This document shows positions 63,331 to 64,000 of a DNA stretch of 64,000 nt, piece by piece (the stretch's first letter is position 1; every line of letters begins with the position of its first letter). The position numbers and the translations under genes were made by a program. The DNA is taken from positions 744,001 to 808,000 of the forward strand of contig NC_089546.1 in NCBI RefSeq assembly GCF_040115645.1, given 5' to 3'. Under the pieces are notes generated by a model. The model worked only from the letters and a program-made list of their open reading frames with translations. It did no database searches and was not told the origin of the DNA. This DNA comes from Euwallacea fornicatus (taxonomy: Eukaryota > Arthropoda > Insecta > Coleoptera > Curculionidae).

Positions 63331-64000
63331 GTTCATTCCCATTTACTACTTCTCTATCTTCCCTTCTCCCAGCTAATGATGTTCTTCTTCTCTCTTCTCT
63401 CTCCTTCTTGCGCATTATATTTCTCATCATATCCATCACCACTCTCCATGCCTTAACATCCTACAACATCAGCTACGTCATACTCTCCTTCATCACACTT
63501 AATTTTTTCAGCTTCCCCTCATCCATCCTTCTCTCCTCTCTATGTTTCACACCGTCAAATATCGTATGTTGCGGTAAGTCCACACACCCGCAGAACCAGC
63601 ATTCATCCCCTTCCTGCTTTCCCATCCTTTTCAGATAGATTGCAAACAATCTGTGACCAGTGATCAAGCCCCCCATTTTCATATTCACCCATCCCTCCAT
63701 ATTCCTCACAAAACCCTCGCACATTTGTCATATTTTTCCAACATCTCTGCCACTTCTCATGAAGCACGCTTCGCGCCTTTTTCCTATGTTCCACTTCCTT
63801 CTCACACATCCTCGTTGTTTCCTCCACAGACGGGTCCATTGCTGTTACACCTGCAACAATCTGGATGACCTCGGTTGGCATCGCTGCCTAAAGGCCATCT
63901 CAGTTCAGATCGCCGCTTTTCTATTTAGTCCCTCCAAATTCTCCAGATGCGCTCTTCTCTTATATACTTCTTCTCACACCGACGCCATGTACAGCCCTAT
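63330..64000 (-). pseudogene. R1-like LINE polymerase 3' end, cut by window edge
   Basis: The minus-strand frames contain the 3' portion of an R1/I-type non-LTR retrotransposon ORF2: VIQIVAGVTAMDPSVEE (the 'vlaGv.pidl.veE' block), WQRCWKN further on, GHRLFAIYLKRMGKQEGD with ECWFCGCVDLPQHTIFDG (the C-terminal CCHC-like zinc motif; the usual final Cys of the block is not evident), then AWRVVMDMMRNIMRKKERE near the end. At least two frame changes separate these pieces, so it is not intact. The upstream polymerase would lie beyond base 64000. Confidence 0.75.

Noticed and set aside
1..64000. CRISPR arrays, tRNA or rRNA genes, bacterial operons
   Set aside because: No regularly spaced identical short repeats, cloverleaf-like sequences or operon structure were seen.

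Overview
The window looks like nuclear DNA from an insect, possibly a beetle, though the species cannot be fixed from sequence alone. The evidence is an AT-rich background, short exons with GT/AG introns, a ZAD-type zinc-finger gene (a class expanded in insects), a Mos1-like mariner, and many decayed insect-type transposons and retrotransposons. There is no bacterial operon structure, CRISPR array, or rRNA/tRNA gene that I could recognise.

Two multi-exon host genes can be assembled on the + strand. The first (7114-15893, 8 exons, 570 codons) encodes an N-terminal ZAD domain followed by nine C2H2 zinc fingers, and is probably a DNA-binding transcription regulator. All seven splice junctions keep frame. 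The second (20277 to 31048, possibly to 36110; 10 or 11 exons, up to 697 aa) encodes a hydrophilic protein I do not recognise. It has recurrent Arg/Lys-Ser-Asp motifs and a pair of related in-frame exons. Its proposed last exon lies antisense to a transposase remnant inside an inverted-repeat transposon, so the 3' end is either exonized transposon or a wrong call.

Most remaining recognisable content is mobile DNA. One transposon group dominates: elements inserted at TA, with ends resembling CAGGGTGTTYC and inverted repeats of about 130-430 bp, carrying a DUF4817/HTH/DDE-type transposase in varying decay. Longer decayed transposase copies are at 1.2-3.0, 22.2-22.9, 36.4-38.4 and 47.5-48.3 kb. 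Short derivatives keeping only the 3' end of the transposase gene are at 32.7-33.3, 35.4-36.4, 49.1-50.2 and 55.7-57.3 kb. One element is nested inside an arm of another (48.9-50.9 kb), one splits a Jockey-like LINE next to its YxDD motif (0.6-3.3 kb), and two abut at 36.43 kb. A mauritiana-type mariner lies in intron 7 of the ZAD gene. A Ty3/gypsy pol remnant (57.6-59.0 kb) and an R1-like LINE 3' end (63.3 kb to the window edge) lie at the right.

The introns of gene 2 hold much of this material, including a degenerate tandem array of about 180-bp units in intron 9 that is interrupted by another inverted-repeat element. The 38.4-47.5 and 50.9-55.7 kb intervals contain no gene I can support.
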